From the IMG/VR virus record IMGVR_UViG_3300020198_001775, positions 1 to 32,542 of that record: 32,542 nucleotides of DNA; one strand, given 5' to 3'. Positions 23,797 through 32,446 of this stretch are shown piece by piece. Both the position numbers and the translations under genes were made by a program. Position 1 is the stretch's first letter; each line of letters starts with the position of its first letter. This stretch comes from a virus. A model generated the notes under the pieces. The model ran no database searches, was not told the origin of the DNA, and was given only the letters and a program-made list of their open reading frames with translations.

Positions 23797-24228
23797 TCAG
23801 TTCAGGGGTCCCGTACTGCTGTAATGCAGGACCACGGGCAGCAGGCAGGCCTTGATGCCACCTGTGCCGTCGGGTGCCAGTTCGTCGAATTTGGGAGGGC
23901 CGATTTCGGCGTACTCGATGACGCCACCAAGCGTCCGGTCGGCTTCGATCAGGGTGGCCAGTTCAACCAGCAAGTCGTCCATGCGGGCATCACGCGCGCT
24001 GGCATCTGGGTCGGCGACAAACAGTTCGATGGCCACCTGGTGCTGCCAGTGGTAGGTCAGCGGCGAGAGCGACACTTCGGGCTCGCCCATCTCGCCGTCG
24101 CGCAGGATGGACATGGTCTGATCTGTGACACGCTCCGGTAACGCTGCATTGCGCTTGACCGTGCTGCCCAGGGACAACTGGCCGAGCACAGCGAACAGTG
24201 CGCCGATCGCGTTTTCTCGTTGGCTCAT
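23797..24228 (-). CDS. Tail terminator / completion protein (gpU-like)
   Basis: 143 residues. It opens SQRENAIGALFAVLGQL, continues with a YHWQHQVAIELFV strand block and ends LLPVVLHYSS. This fits the small alpha/beta tail terminator group in the gpU position, just before the tail tube gene. The ATG at 24228 overlaps the previous stop by four bases. Family not firmly recognised. Confidence 0.68.
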   Translation of the reverse strand: MSQRENAIGALFAVLGQLSLGSTVKRNAALPERVTDQTMSILRDGEMGEPEVSLSPLTYHWQHQVAIELFVADPDASARDARMDDLLVELATLIEADRTLGGVIEYAEIGPPKFDELAPDGTGGIKACLLPVVLHYSSTGPLN

Positions 24229-24887
24229 GACGGTGCCCCTTTGCGGTTGGCTTCATCGAAACGGTTGGCGATGCGGTTGGCCAGGGTGGTGATCCAGCGG
24301 CGCGAGCTGCGGTCGATGTCGAATTTCTTCTTCAGGGTCACTTGGGGTACGAGCAAGAACATGGGCACCGTGACCAGCCCTCGACCAGCCGCTTGGGCCT
24401 TTTGCGAGGCAGCGGAGAAGCCACCGCGTTGGCCTTGGCGGGCACGCTGGTTTTCTGCGACGAGCAGCGAGGGCTGGCCCCGGCGGTAGACGAAGCGCAG
24501 GCGCTGGCCGCGGAGCTTTTCCCAAAGACCGGGGGTCATGCGCTTGCCGCGCGGGCCTTTGCCCGCGGCCGGTAACGGAATCGCCAGCCAGAAACCGTCC
24601 TTTGAACGGATGGTGGCGCCCTGATCGTGTGCGCCGACGATGACGGGTGCTCGGCTGTAAACAAGGCCCGCCGCCTTGATGCTCATCTGGCCTTTGGGGT
24701 AGACCTCGCCGCGCCAGGTGTTGGCCAGGCGCTGACCCAGACCAGCACCAGTGATCTGGCTGCGCAGCTCGGTCTTGAGGCCATCGGTGGCTTCACGGAT
24801 GGAATGCGTGACCGCCTGTTCGGCAATGCGAACCTCGTCAGCCAACATCTGATCCAGATTGCCGGTGAGTGCCGCCATGAGCTTCAC
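24225..24887 (-). CDS. Phage structural protein in gpZ position (DUF6441-like)
   Basis: 220 residues from a GTG at 24887 that overlaps the previous stop (GTGA) and has GGAG seven bases upstream; ATG 24878 is a possible start with a weaker site. The N-terminal third is helical and the middle is basic (GKGPRGKRMTPGLW, then RRGQPSLLVAENQ). I recall DUF6441 phage proteins with this look. In lambda the gpZ-like minor tail protein is encoded here. It is probably involved in head-tail or tail completion. Confidence 0.65.
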   Translation of the reverse strand: MKLMAALTGNLDQMLADEVRIAEQAVTHSIREATDGLKTELRSQITGAGLGQRLANTWRGEVYPKGQMSIKAAGLVYSRAPVIVGAHDQGATIRSKDGFWLAIPLPAAGKGPRGKRMTPGLWEKLRGQRLRFVYRRGQPSLLVAENQRARQGQRGGFSAASQKAQAAGRGLVTVPMFLLVPQVTLKKKFDIDRSSRRWITTLANRIANRFDEANRKGAPS

Positions 24888-25192
24888 AGCGGCGCTCCAG
24901 TCAGCGTCCAGATCAAGCGGTCCCGATCCGACAAGGGCTCACCCACCACTTGGTAAGTCTGGCCAGCAACCGTGAAGCGCTCGCCCTCGCGGGGCGAAGC
25001 CACGTCGCGGGCCATGACGTCAAAGCGGTGAGTGGCCAGCGCCAGGCGCGTGTCGCCGAAGGACTCGACGACATCGGCCTGCTTGGCGATGAACCGCGCA
25101 GCGATCTCACGACCATCGGCCAGCCGGTAGGTGCCGGGCACCCCCAGCCGGGCAAACAGGCGCGAGACTGCGCGCTCGAAAGCGTGCTGCAT
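24884..25192 (-). CDS. Head-tail joining protein (gpFII-like)
   Basis: 102 residues from the ATG at 25192, nine bases past the capsid stop; a longer frame to 25243 overlaps the capsid gene. Content is MQHAFERAVSRLFARLGVPGTY followed by a small beta barrel with a MARDV...REGERFTVAGQTYQVV pattern, as in phage head-tail attachment proteins of the FII type. In lambda, FII links the portal/connector to the tail. No clear ribosome binding site, so coupling to the capsid gene is likely. Confidence 0.65.
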   Translation of the reverse strand: MQHAFERAVSRLFARLGVPGTYRLADGREIAARFIAKQADVVESFGDTRLALATHRFDVMARDVASPREGERFTVAGQTYQVVGEPLSDRDRLIWTLTGAPL

Positions 25193-25200
25193 CGCAGTGG

Positions 25201-26223
25201 TTACACCGAAGTGAGTTTGATCAGCACGCCCGGGCGGTGGCACATGGGCAGCGGATTGCTCTGCGTGTGCAGGTCGGTACCGCGATCGAACTGACGAGGT
25301 GCCTGCTTGGCATACAAAGGCTGGCCCAACGTGTTGACCGTTTCGTTGAAGTCGGCCGGTGCGAAGTAGGTCGAAAAGGTATCGACCGTGCCCAGAGGAA
25401 AGGCGTGCGCTTCGCCTTCTGCGATGAAATCACGCGTGGCCATGTTTCCATTTGCATCCAGGAAACTGGCCTTGCCGCGATACTCCTCGAAGGTCACGCC
25501 GGTGTAGTTGAATCCGGCGCGCACATCGCTGATCAGCATCGAGCCTTGCAGCCAGTTGGTATATGCCGTCTTGGTCTCAGCATGGGTGGTCAAGGCACGG
25601 AAGAAGCCGGGCGAACAAAGCACATGCACACCGGTCATCAGCTCGCCGTCGAGTCCTTCCTCCATCTTGCTCAGCAAGTCGTAGCAGGCCAGCTTGAGTT
25701 TGCCCTCGTCGGCTTTGACGGAGAACTTGAATGGAATGGTTGTCTGACCAATCTTGAACGCGTCAAAGAGGTCGATGATTTCGGAACCATCGGCATCCAG
25801 AATCTTGCCTTTCAGGGCACCCATGCGAAGGTGCTCCAGCGTGATAGCGTGCTTGTTGCGCATGGTTTCCATGTGGCGGGCCAGCACACCAGAAATCGCT
25901 TCCATTTCGGTCTCCGAGCCGAATGCGCGGATCCCTTGGACCTCCTCGGGTAGCACCACATCATCATGCGGGATGTGCGGGACGACGAACGAACGCAGGT
26001 TTCGCTTGCCACGCTCGCCGACCGTGCCAGGCGAGCCGGGTGCGCGGGTAGGCAACAGGTTCAAGCGACCGGCGTACTCCTCCACGATGATCTGGCGGGT
26101 GCGCACGGGCTTGGCCGGAAACAGATTCAAGGCCTCCAGGCGGCCATAACGGTTGGGGATGAGGTTGATGGCGGCGGTCAGGCTGGCCATCGAGAAACCG
26201 GGATTGAGAAACGGATTATTCAT
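25201..26223 (-). CDS. Major capsid protein (gpE-like)
   Basis: 340 residues, close to the 341 of lambda gpE. Segments such as NLFPAKPVRTRQIIVEEY, RSFVVPHIPHDDVV and FNYTGVTFEEYRG fit the lambda E family (HK97-like fold). GGAG six to seven bases before the ATG at 26223 supports this start; a longer frame to 26268 runs into the terminator. It is the most abundant head protein. The terminator-like hairpin between it and the decoration gene lies about 20 bases upstream. Confidence 0.93.
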   Translation of the reverse strand: MNNPFLNPGFSMASLTAAINLIPNRYGRLEALNLFPAKPVRTRQIIVEEYAGRLNLLPTRAPGSPGTVGERGKRNLRSFVVPHIPHDDVVLPEEVQGIRAFGSETEMEAISGVLARHMETMRNKHAITLEHLRMGALKGKILDADGSEIIDLFDAFKIGQTTIPFKFSVKADEGKLKLACYDLLSKMEEGLDGELMTGVHVLCSPGFFRALTTHAETKTAYTNWLQGSMLISDVRAGFNYTGVTFEEYRGKASFLDANGNMATRDFIAEGEAHAFPLGTVDTFSTYFAPADFNETVNTLGQPLYAKQAPRQFDRGTDLHTQSNPLPMCHRPGVLIKLTSV

Positions 26224-26241
26224 TTGGGGCTCCAAGAATGA

Positions 26242-26278
26242 CAAAACCCGCACAAGCCAAGCGGCCATGCGGGTTCGT
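26242..26278 (-). terminator. Intrinsic terminator-like hairpin between decoration and capsid genes
   Basis: AACCCGCA (26245-26252) and TGCGGGTT (26268-26275) form an 8-bp stem with a 15-base loop. On the minus strand it is followed by TTTTG-like sequence (TTGTCATT after the stem's own TT). It lies just upstream of the capsid gene, so it could cut late transcription by a fraction or require antitermination. It would also work from the plus side. Confidence 0.62.
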
Positions 26279-26300
26279 TAGGGTGAGGGACAGAAGAGGT

Positions 26301-26678
26301 TTATGCAGACTCGCGCACCAGCACGCCACGCTCGGCCAACTGCTGCTCGTAGGAAATGCGCTGGGCACCAGTGAGCGCAATCGGCCAGACCAACGCGGTC
26401 TTGGCAACGATGGCGTGGCGCGCAATCAAGATCGCATCGCTGCGATCGGCGTTGGTGGCGTCGACCTCGTTGACCAGCACACCGATGGCGGTTTCCGTGC
26501 CGTCGGTGGCGGCCGGATCGATGGCGTAGTGCTTGCCATCGTCCGTCTTGCGTCCAAGCACCGTGCCCAGGGGTAGGTTCTGGCCTGCAGCAATGGTGGC
26601 AACGTCACGCGAGTAGCGATTGGGAGCTTCGTACTTCAAGAGGTCGCCAAGGTTGTTTGCTTCGGTGATGGTGGACAT
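26301..26678 (-). CDS. Head decoration protein (gpD-like)
   Basis: 125 residues. The N-terminus (about 1-25) is extended, and the body is beta-rich with LPLGTVLGRKTDDGKHYAIDP and AIGVLVNEVDATNADR, matching the lambda D / HDPD family that trimerises on the capsid surface. AAGGA seven to eight bases upstream of the ATG. Positioned between the protease/scaffold gene and major capsid gene, as in lambda. Confidence 0.92.
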   Translation of the reverse strand: MSTITEANNLGDLLKYEAPNRYSRDVATIAAGQNLPLGTVLGRKTDDGKHYAIDPAATDGTETAIGVLVNEVDATNADRSDAILIARHAIVAKTALVWPIALTGAQRISYEQQLAERGVLVRESA

Positions 26679-26681
26679 GGT

Positions 26682-27038
26682 TTATTCCTTTGCGGTGAGT
26701 TTTTTGACAGCAGCCACGATGGGCGAGGCTTCCGGGCGGTCGAGCGACTCGGTGCCCGCGTTGACGGTGATGGTCGATCGGATGTCGGCGGCATCAGACT
26801 TCGCAGCCCGGGCGTCGATCAGCACGCGGCGTACGTCGGCTTGCGATTTACCGGCAGCAATGAACTCGGCGGCGCGCTCGGGGCAGTTGGCCAACAAACA
26901 CAGCTCGGCAATGGCCTGGGCAGACTGCATGACTTCGCGTTTGGCCTCGGCGACCAGTTGGGTCACTTGTTCTGCGGCGACTTCGTCAGGGTTGTTGTCA
27001 GTTGAGGGGTTTTCGGGGAGGTGTTCTGCATCACGCAT
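26682..27038 (-). CDS. Nested in-frame scaffold protein (Nu3-like)
   Basis: 118 residues made from an internal ATG (Met305 of the protease gene), preceded by a perfect AAGGAG six bases upstream. It consists of an acidic, helical region (EVAAEQVTQLVAEAKREVM) and an Ala-rich C-terminus. This mirrors lambda, where Nu3 scaffold is the C-terminal third of C and is made from its own start. The strong ribosome binding site inside the gene makes independent translation likely. Confidence 0.8.
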   Translation of the reverse strand: MRDAEHLPENPSTDNNPDEVAAEQVTQLVAEAKREVMQSAQAIAELCLLANCPERAAEFIAAGKSQADVRRVLIDARAAKSDAADIRSTITVNAGTESLDRPEASPIVAAVKKLTAKE

Positions 27039-27950
27039 GGTGAGCTCCTTGTTGGGGTGTGCCGCCTCAGCACGGATGACGCCCCGTACCTGAGACGGCG
27101 AATGGTTACGGGCGTTGTTTTTGGCGTTGAGAAACGAGTGGAATTCGCTCAAGGTGGCTTCCAGCGTCTGGATGCCATCGGCAAGTCGCTGACTGACTGC
27201 ATTCGCGCCGAAGTACAACCCAGCCTCGGTAGCTCGCACAGCGTCCAGATCCATGCCGCGCATGGCGGCCACGTGATCAGTGAAGATGGCGTAGAGCCGA
27301 TCCACTTCGCCTTGCAGCTCGGTCTTGGCGGCATCCGACAAAGGCTCGTGAGGCGAGTAGTCGTTCTTGTGAGCACCTGCCGTGATGGCGGTGAACCGAT
27401 AGCCGTCCTTGGCATCCTTGACCGATTGGTCGACATGCAGGGCGATGACACCGATGGAGCCGACCCCACCCGTTTCCGTCACAAACAGCCGCTGGGCGCT
27501 GGCTGCAATCGCATAGGCCGCTGAGTACGCGGCATCGTTGGCCACCGCCCAGACGGGTTTGACCGCAGCCACCTCGCGCACGCGGCGGGCCAACTCGAAA
27601 CTGCCCGAGGCTTCACCGCCCGGCGAATCGATATCGAGCAAGATGCCGCTGACCTGCGGGTCGGCCAGGGCGGAGTCCAGCATGGCCGCGATCTCGCCAT
27701 AGGACGTCAAACCCGAAGCGGCCTCCATGCCGAGTGAGCGCTTGACCAACGAGCCATGGATCGGGATCACCGCAATACCGTCGGGCGCTGCGGCTACAGG
27801 TGGCCGTTGGTACACGGCCATGTCCATGGTGGGCATGGCGGGGACATCGGTCATGCCAATGCGCTGGCCGACCACGGACAGGATCACGTCCAGTTTGGGT
27901 CGGTGAATCAGAAGGGGCGTCCCGAACAGGCGGGAGGCAAGGTAAGTCAT
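26682..27950 (-). CDS. S49-family head maturation protease (gpC-like)
   Basis: 422 residues. The signal-peptidase-A-like core (about 55-260) holds IDSPGG at 107-112, the nucleophile Ser143 in AYSAAY, and Lys195 in AGAHKND as the general base of the S49 Ser-Lys dyad. The C-terminal third doubles as a scaffold with its own start. The enzyme would cut head proteins during maturation. The ATG overlaps the portal stop by four bases. Confidence 0.93.
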   Translation of the reverse strand: MTYLASRLFGTPLLIHRPKLDVILSVVGQRIGMTDVPAMPTMDMAVYQRPPVAAAPDGIAVIPIHGSLVKRSLGMEAASGLTSYGEIAAMLDSALADPQVSGILLDIDSPGGEASGSFELARRVREVAAVKPVWAVANDAAYSAAYAIAASAQRLFVTETGGVGSIGVIALHVDQSVKDAKDGYRFTAITAGAHKNDYSPHEPLSDAAKTELQGEVDRLYAIFTDHVAAMRGMDLDAVRATEAGLYFGANAVSQRLADGIQTLEATLSEFHSFLNAKNNARNHSPSQVRGVIRAEAAHPNKELTMRDAEHLPENPSTDNNPDEVAAEQVTQLVAEAKREVMQSAQAIAELCLLANCPERAAEFIAAGKSQADVRRVLIDARAAKSDAADIRSTITVNAGTESLDRPEASPIVAAVKKLTAKE

Positions 27951-29488
27951 GGTTGGGGGTCCTGGTTGTTGGGTGGCGCGTCCTGCGGGTCACTGGTCTG
28001 CGGATCCGTCGGCTGCACGTCTGGGGCTTCGGTGGGCGGTGCAGCGAGTACCTGGTCATGACGGGCATCGGAGTCAAAGACCAAGCCCAGTGCATCGGCC
28101 CGGGCGTTGTCGGCCGCGATCTCGTGGTCCACGTCTTCGGCGTCGTAGCCGTTGCCGGAGATGGCTTCTGAGCGGCTCATGAGGCCTGCCCGGATGGCGA
28201 GCTTCATGGCGTTGAATTCCTTCTGCGGATCCACCCAGCTCCAGCCCTGTGGAATCCACTTGGCGGCTTGGTAGGCGCGGCGGTCTTTGCGGTAGCCGGG
28301 CAAGTCCAGTGCACCTTCCAACACCGCCTGGTCCATCCAGGCGCGCCAGATCGGGCGACACAACTGGTGCACGATCACACCGTGCTGCAGGGCTTCACAG
28401 CGACGGCGGAACTCCAGCAGACCCGCCCGGATCGAGGAGTAGTTCACCTGCGTCAGGTCCCCAGTGAGCATCTCGTAGGTGATGCCCATGGCAGCGGCCA
28501 CCGCACGGAACTGCTGGCGCATGAATTCAGCGTAGGAACTTCCGACATCGGCAGGGGCTGAGAACTTGATGTCTTCGCCCGGCTCCAGGATCTGCAGCGT
28601 GCCGGGCTCCATGCCAGCGAGCGCCACGCCATTACCATCGGCCGCCGACTCGCCCATCAGGTTGTCTTCTGGAGCCATGCGAGTGATGAAGCCAGCGAAC
28701 ATGGCGGCGGTTTTTTTGCGCACCAGCTCCGCGTCGTCGTACTGATCCAGCTCGTTGAGTTTGACGAGCGCCCGGGTGAGCCAAGGCTCGCCCCGGATCT
28801 GGCCGGGACGCAAGGGACGGAACAGGTGAATGAGTTCACTGGCGTCCACACGCACGGTGTCCATGCCACCGCCGCCGGCACTGCTGGACATGGGTGCCAG
28901 CAAGCCGTCATTGGGATGCGAGCGGTACAGGTGGTAAGCCACCCGGCGACCCAGTTTGTCGAATTCGATGCCAGCGCGAATGACATTGCCACCAGGCAGA
29001 TCCCGGTTCATGGTGGTTGGCAGATGCTCTGCTTCCAGCACCTGAATCTGCAGCGCCACCGGCAGGCCATCTTCAGTGCGGCGGTAGCGCAGTCGTACAA
29101 GTGCTTCGCCGCCTTCGAGCATGGCGCGGGTGGCCAGGGCCTGCAAACCGTAGAAGTCGGTCAACCCTGCGGCATCGGCCTGCTCGCACCAGTCCCACCA
29201 CAGGCTGTGGATCGCCTCGCGCGTGGCCTGGTCTTGCACCATGCTCTGCGGCTTGATGCCGGTACCGATGGCGTTGGCCACAAAGGCTTCGATACCCGCC
29301 GCTGCCCAGGCGTTGCGACGCACCAGATCACGGCTTTTGGCGCGCAGTTCGTCTTGGGCCAGCGACAGCGCCGCGACAGCACCCGGGTTGCTAGGCATCC
29401 AGGCCAGGGCGCGGCGACCGCCACCCGTGCCGTCGTAGACCGGCGTGCCGCCGAACATGCGACGACGGAGATTTTTGAGCCAGGCCAT
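27947..29488 (-). CDS. Phage portal protein (gpB-like)
   Basis: 513 residues, lambda portal family. Early segments include LRAKSRDLVRRNAWAAAGIEAFV, and later ones QVNYSSIRAGLLEFRRRCEALQHG, the hallmark segment of lambda-type portals. The C-terminus is Pro/Asp-rich and disordered. It forms the dodecameric ring for DNA entry and exit at the head vertex. The ATG overlaps the gpW stop by one base (TGATG), and the stop overlaps the protease ATG. Confidence 0.95.
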   Translation of the reverse strand: MAWLKNLRRRMFGGTPVYDGTGGGRRALAWMPSNPGAVAALSLAQDELRAKSRDLVRRNAWAAAGIEAFVANAIGTGIKPQSMVQDQATREAIHSLWWDWCEQADAAGLTDFYGLQALATRAMLEGGEALVRLRYRRTEDGLPVALQIQVLEAEHLPTTMNRDLPGGNVIRAGIEFDKLGRRVAYHLYRSHPNDGLLAPMSSSAGGGGMDTVRVDASELIHLFRPLRPGQIRGEPWLTRALVKLNELDQYDDAELVRKKTAAMFAGFITRMAPEDNLMGESAADGNGVALAGMEPGTLQILEPGEDIKFSAPADVGSSYAEFMRQQFRAVAAAMGITYEMLTGDLTQVNYSSIRAGLLEFRRRCEALQHGVIVHQLCRPIWRAWMDQAVLEGALDLPGYRKDRRAYQAAKWIPQGWSWVDPQKEFNAMKLAIRAGLMSRSEAISGNGYDAEDVDHEIAADNARADALGLVFDSDARHDQVLAAPPTEAPDVQPTDPQTSDPQDAPPNNQDPQP

Positions 29489-29694
29489 CAGAGTACCTTG
29501 CTCGTGGTCACGCGGATCTGGCGCGATTTGGGTGCGCCGGATTCACGAGCCATGGTGGCTTCGACTTCGGCAATCGCAGCCTTCAAATCGGCCACGCTGC
29601 GGTACTCGATGCTTTTGCCCTCGTAGGTCACGCGGTGCTCGCCGCTGGCCAGGGCTTCGCGCAAGGCCTGCAGGTGTTCTGGTGTGTAGGTCAT
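29488..29694 (-). CDS. Head-tail joining protein gpW
   Basis: 68 residues from the ATG at 29694, the same length as lambda gpW; a frame extending to 29721 overlaps the terminase by 13 bases and is less likely. The pattern TPEHLQALREALASG, then SIEYRSVADLKAAIAEVEATM, fits the gpW fold (two helices and a beta hairpin). It completes the head for tail joining. Confidence 0.9.
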   Translation of the reverse strand: MTYTPEHLQALREALASGEHRVTYEGKSIEYRSVADLKAAIAEVEATMARESGAPKSRQIRVTTSKVL

Positions 29695-29708
29695 GCTTAT
29701 TTGTTCAC

Positions 29709-31685
29709 TCAAGTCATCCATCGGCTGCGCACCACGCGCCGAGCGGGCGCTGGCGTGCTGCTAGAAGTGCTGAGGCCACCGTCGAACTGCTGTTCTCGGG
29801 TGGCCTCGGGGGTTGTGATTTGTTGGGCAACGACTGGTGGGTCGGAGCCGAGTTGTTTTTCGAGTTCTTGCCAGTGGCGGTCTTCGAATCGGTCCAGGCC
29901 AGCAGCTGCTGCCGCTGCCCGGGCGTAGACGTAGCAATCCAAGGCCTCGTTGCGTTCGCGCATCTTTTGCCATTCGCGGTGGGCAAAGCCGTTGCGGTCT
30001 CGCCGGGTAATCAGTTGCTCGGCGCACAGCTGCTGCAGGTACTCGGCATCGACCTTGGGCAAGTGCACGAAGCCGGCCGGGTAGATCGGCGTGATGCCGT
30101 CTTCGGCCACCTCGGCGCTTTTGCGCAGGTTGTTGTAAAACTCCAGCTTGGCAATGCCGCCCGCCACTGGGAACACCTTGATGCCCCGGCGCAGCTTCTT
30201 GCCGCTGGCCGTGGCGTCCACCGCTGTGGGCGTGCCGATCAGCGCTGCGCCCCCGGCAATCCCCTTGATGGGCATGAGCCGTGCATCGCGCAGGCTGCGC
30301 ACAAAGGCGTAGGCCTCCTGGGTGGCATATCCGGTATCGAGCGCCAGGCGCGCCAGGCTCAACTGGCAGCCACTGCTGTGCGTCCAGGTCTCGCCCATGA
30401 GCTTGGCCAAGCCCGACCAGACCTCGGTGCGGGCCGTGTCACCCATCAACACCCGGTGCTCCACCAGCCACGCCGCCTTACCCCGCCCAAAGGCCCAGAC
30501 AGAGACTTCGATGCGGTCCTTCTGCACGTCGGCACCGGCGGTGAGCAGCAAGCCGCCCACGGGCACGGTGCCGATGCGATAGTCCTCCCGGCGCTCCAGC
30601 AGGCGCTGCCAATCCGGCGCCTCGCCCTCTTCGACCCAGGTTTCACCCAGTTCGGTGTTCTTGAAGGTCTTGATGGCCGAGGCCGAGCGAGAATCGGCCA
30701 TCGCCGCCGACTCCCAGGCCCGGGCGATCTCGATCCAACTGCGCCAGCCGACCGGGCTGTAGAGGCTCGACAGGTGAAACCCCGCCGTGCGCCCGGCTTG
30801 TTCCGGCGCGCAGGCCTGCCACCGGCCGTTGTCCAGCATCCAGGTCTTGTGATGCTCGGCAATCGGCTGGCTGCAAGACTCGCAGATGTAGGCCGCCGTT
30901 TCCGGCTGGCCGCGCTCCCAGCGCAATTGCTCAAAACGCAGCCACTGCCGATGGTCGCAATGCGGGCACGGCACGAAGTAGCGGCGCTGGTCCGACGATT
31001 CGAACTCGCGCTCCACCGCACTGGCCCCTGCAATCGTTGGGGTTGAGACGATCAGGATCTTGCGCCGCGCAAAGGTGCGAGTGCGGGCTTCGGCCAGCGA
31101 GATCGCGTCGCCTTCGCCTTCCACATCCAGCGGATAGCCATCGACCTCATCGAGGAACAGATAGCGCACCGGCATGGAGCGAAGCCCCACCGCGCTGTTC
31201 GCGCCGGTCATCACCAGCACACCACCATGGAACTCCTTGGCGAGGATGGTGTTACCTGAGTCCCGACTGCGCGCCGGGGCGATGCGCTCCTGGATGGCGG
31301 GGCTTTCCTCGATCAGCGCGTCGATCCGCTGCTTGGAGGCACGTTTGGCCATCTCGACCGTGGGCCACACCGCCATCATCGGACCCGGGGCATGGTGGAT
31401 CACATAGCCCACCCAGTTCAGGCCCAGTTCGGTGCCACCGACCTGCGCACCTTTCATGAACACCACCCGCTCAATCGGTGACATGGGCGACAAGCAATCC
31501 ATGATCTCGCGCAGGTAGGGCGTGCGGCTGGTGCGCCAGCGTCCTGGTTCGGAGGCAGCCTTGCTGGAGAGCACCCGATGCTTGTCAGCCCATTCGGACA
31601 CCGTGAGCAGCGGATCGGGCGTCAGGCCTTCGCGCCAGGCACGCTCGATGGCGTCCCAGCCTTCGTAGTAAAGCTCTTCCATCAT
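29709..31685 (-). CDS. Terminase large subunit (gpA-like)
   Basis: About 658 residues; TTG 31688 or ATG 31685 or 31682 are the possible starts. The N-terminal ATPase has a Walker A-like KGAQVGGTE (about 79-87) and Walker B YLFLDEVD (about 175-182). Two CxxC pairs (CPHC at about 240, CESC at about 268) suggest a zinc-binding element, as known in GpA-family terminases. A nuclease domain occupies the C-terminal half. It packages DNA and cuts cos ends. The gene follows the small subunit by 11 bases. Confidence 0.94.
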   Translation of the reverse strand: MMEELYYEGWDAIERAWREGLTPDPLLTVSEWADKHRVLSSKAASEPGRWRTSRTPYLREIMDCLSPMSPIERVVFMKGAQVGGTELGLNWVGYVIHHAPGPMMAVWPTVEMAKRASKQRIDALIEESPAIQERIAPARSRDSGNTILAKEFHGGVLVMTGANSAVGLRSMPVRYLFLDEVDGYPLDVEGEGDAISLAEARTRTFARRKILIVSTPTIAGASAVEREFESSDQRRYFVPCPHCDHRQWLRFEQLRWERGQPETAAYICESCSQPIAEHHKTWMLDNGRWQACAPEQAGRTAGFHLSSLYSPVGWRSWIEIARAWESAAMADSRSASAIKTFKNTELGETWVEEGEAPDWQRLLERREDYRIGTVPVGGLLLTAGADVQKDRIEVSVWAFGRGKAAWLVEHRVLMGDTARTEVWSGLAKLMGETWTHSSGCQLSLARLALDTGYATQEAYAFVRSLRDARLMPIKGIAGGAALIGTPTAVDATASGKKLRRGIKVFPVAGGIAKLEFYNNLRKSAEVAEDGITPIYPAGFVHLPKVDAEYLQQLCAEQLITRRDRNGFAHREWQKMRERNEALDCYVYARAAAAAAGLDRFEDRHWQELEKQLGSDPPVVAQQITTPEATREQQFDGGLSTSSSTPAPARRVVRSRWMT

Positions 31686-31696
31686 CAATCCACTGA

Positions 31697-32290
31697 TCAG
31701 TCCACTTTCGGCTGCAGGTCGCCCAGGTCCTGAAGCTGCTGGCGCACGGCAGCATCCAGCGCCACATGCAAGACGTGCGCATCGACGCCCAGTCCTGCAG
31801 CCATCTGCGAGGAGATGCGTGCGGGCCAGTTGAGCCAGGCATCGCGCTCGGCACGGGCCAGCTTGAACACATGGGCCACGGCCTGTGACCGATCAACCAA
31901 TTCGCCCTTCAATCGGGCCAGGCGCACCTTGTTGGTCTGCGCCTTGACCACCTCATTGACGGTGCGGGCTTGCAGGAGTGACGTGCCGCCACTCGACAGG
32001 GCTGGTGTTGGGACTTCTGGCGCTTCCCGTTGCAGGCGCGTAGGCGTTGCTGCGGAAGCCTGCGGAATCTCGCGGGCATTTGCGGAAACCTGCTGGGCCG
32101 GTTTGTCACTGGCGACATCGGCCACCGACCGTCGGGTCGGTGTGGTGTTGGCCGCCCACTGGGCATCGGCCACCACCGGATCGATGGTGCCGTCCGGCAG
32201 CTGGCTGATGCGCCCGGTGTCGATGGCCTTTTTGACGGCCACGTGCGACACGCCTCGGTGGCGCGCGTAGGCGCGAATGGACAGTCCCAT
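31697..32290 (-). CDS. Putative terminase small subunit / packaging HTH protein
   Basis: 197 residues. The N-terminus (about 1-45, GLSIRAYARHRGVSHVAVKKAIDTGRI) is an HTH like Nu1-type or 'elements of external origin' proteins that bind cos DNA. A long Pro/Ala/Gln-rich linker follows (about 55-105), and the C-terminal half is helical. An in-frame TAG stops the frame three codons upstream of the ATG, so the start at 32290 is the only one. No clear ribosome binding site. Position directly before the large subunit supports the call. Confidence 0.78.
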   Translation of the reverse strand: MGLSIRAYARHRGVSHVAVKKAIDTGRISQLPDGTIDPVVADAQWAANTTPTRRSVADVASDKPAQQVSANAREIPQASAATPTRLQREAPEVPTPALSSGGTSLLQARTVNEVVKAQTNKVRLARLKGELVDRSQAVAHVFKLARAERDAWLNWPARISSQMAAGLGVDAHVLHVALDAAVRQQLQDLGDLQPKVD

Positions 32291-32446
32291 GGTGTTGATC
32301 TACTCAGTGCAAGTGGGTGGCCTCCTGGAGGTATGGGTCAGGCAAAGGCGAGTGAATCACCCGGGATAAGAAAGAGCTTGGCTTCTGTGGCGCGCAGCGC
32401 GTGAATGCGGATGTCGATTGACAAGCAACCCACCAAGGAGCCCCAC
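32291..32446. other. Divergent intergenic region, cos/promoter candidate
   Basis: 156 bases between the terminase small-subunit gene (minus) and the plus-strand gene at 32447. It contains the near palindrome CCTCCTGGAGG at about 32321-32331. In lambda, cos lies just before the small-subunit gene, so cos or a late promoter could be here. No sigma-70 promoter was firmly recognised. Confidence 0.35.

Noticed and set aside
29445-31046. 533-residue plus-strand open frame
   Set aside because: It is antisense to the terminase, gpW and portal genes, which have clear families.
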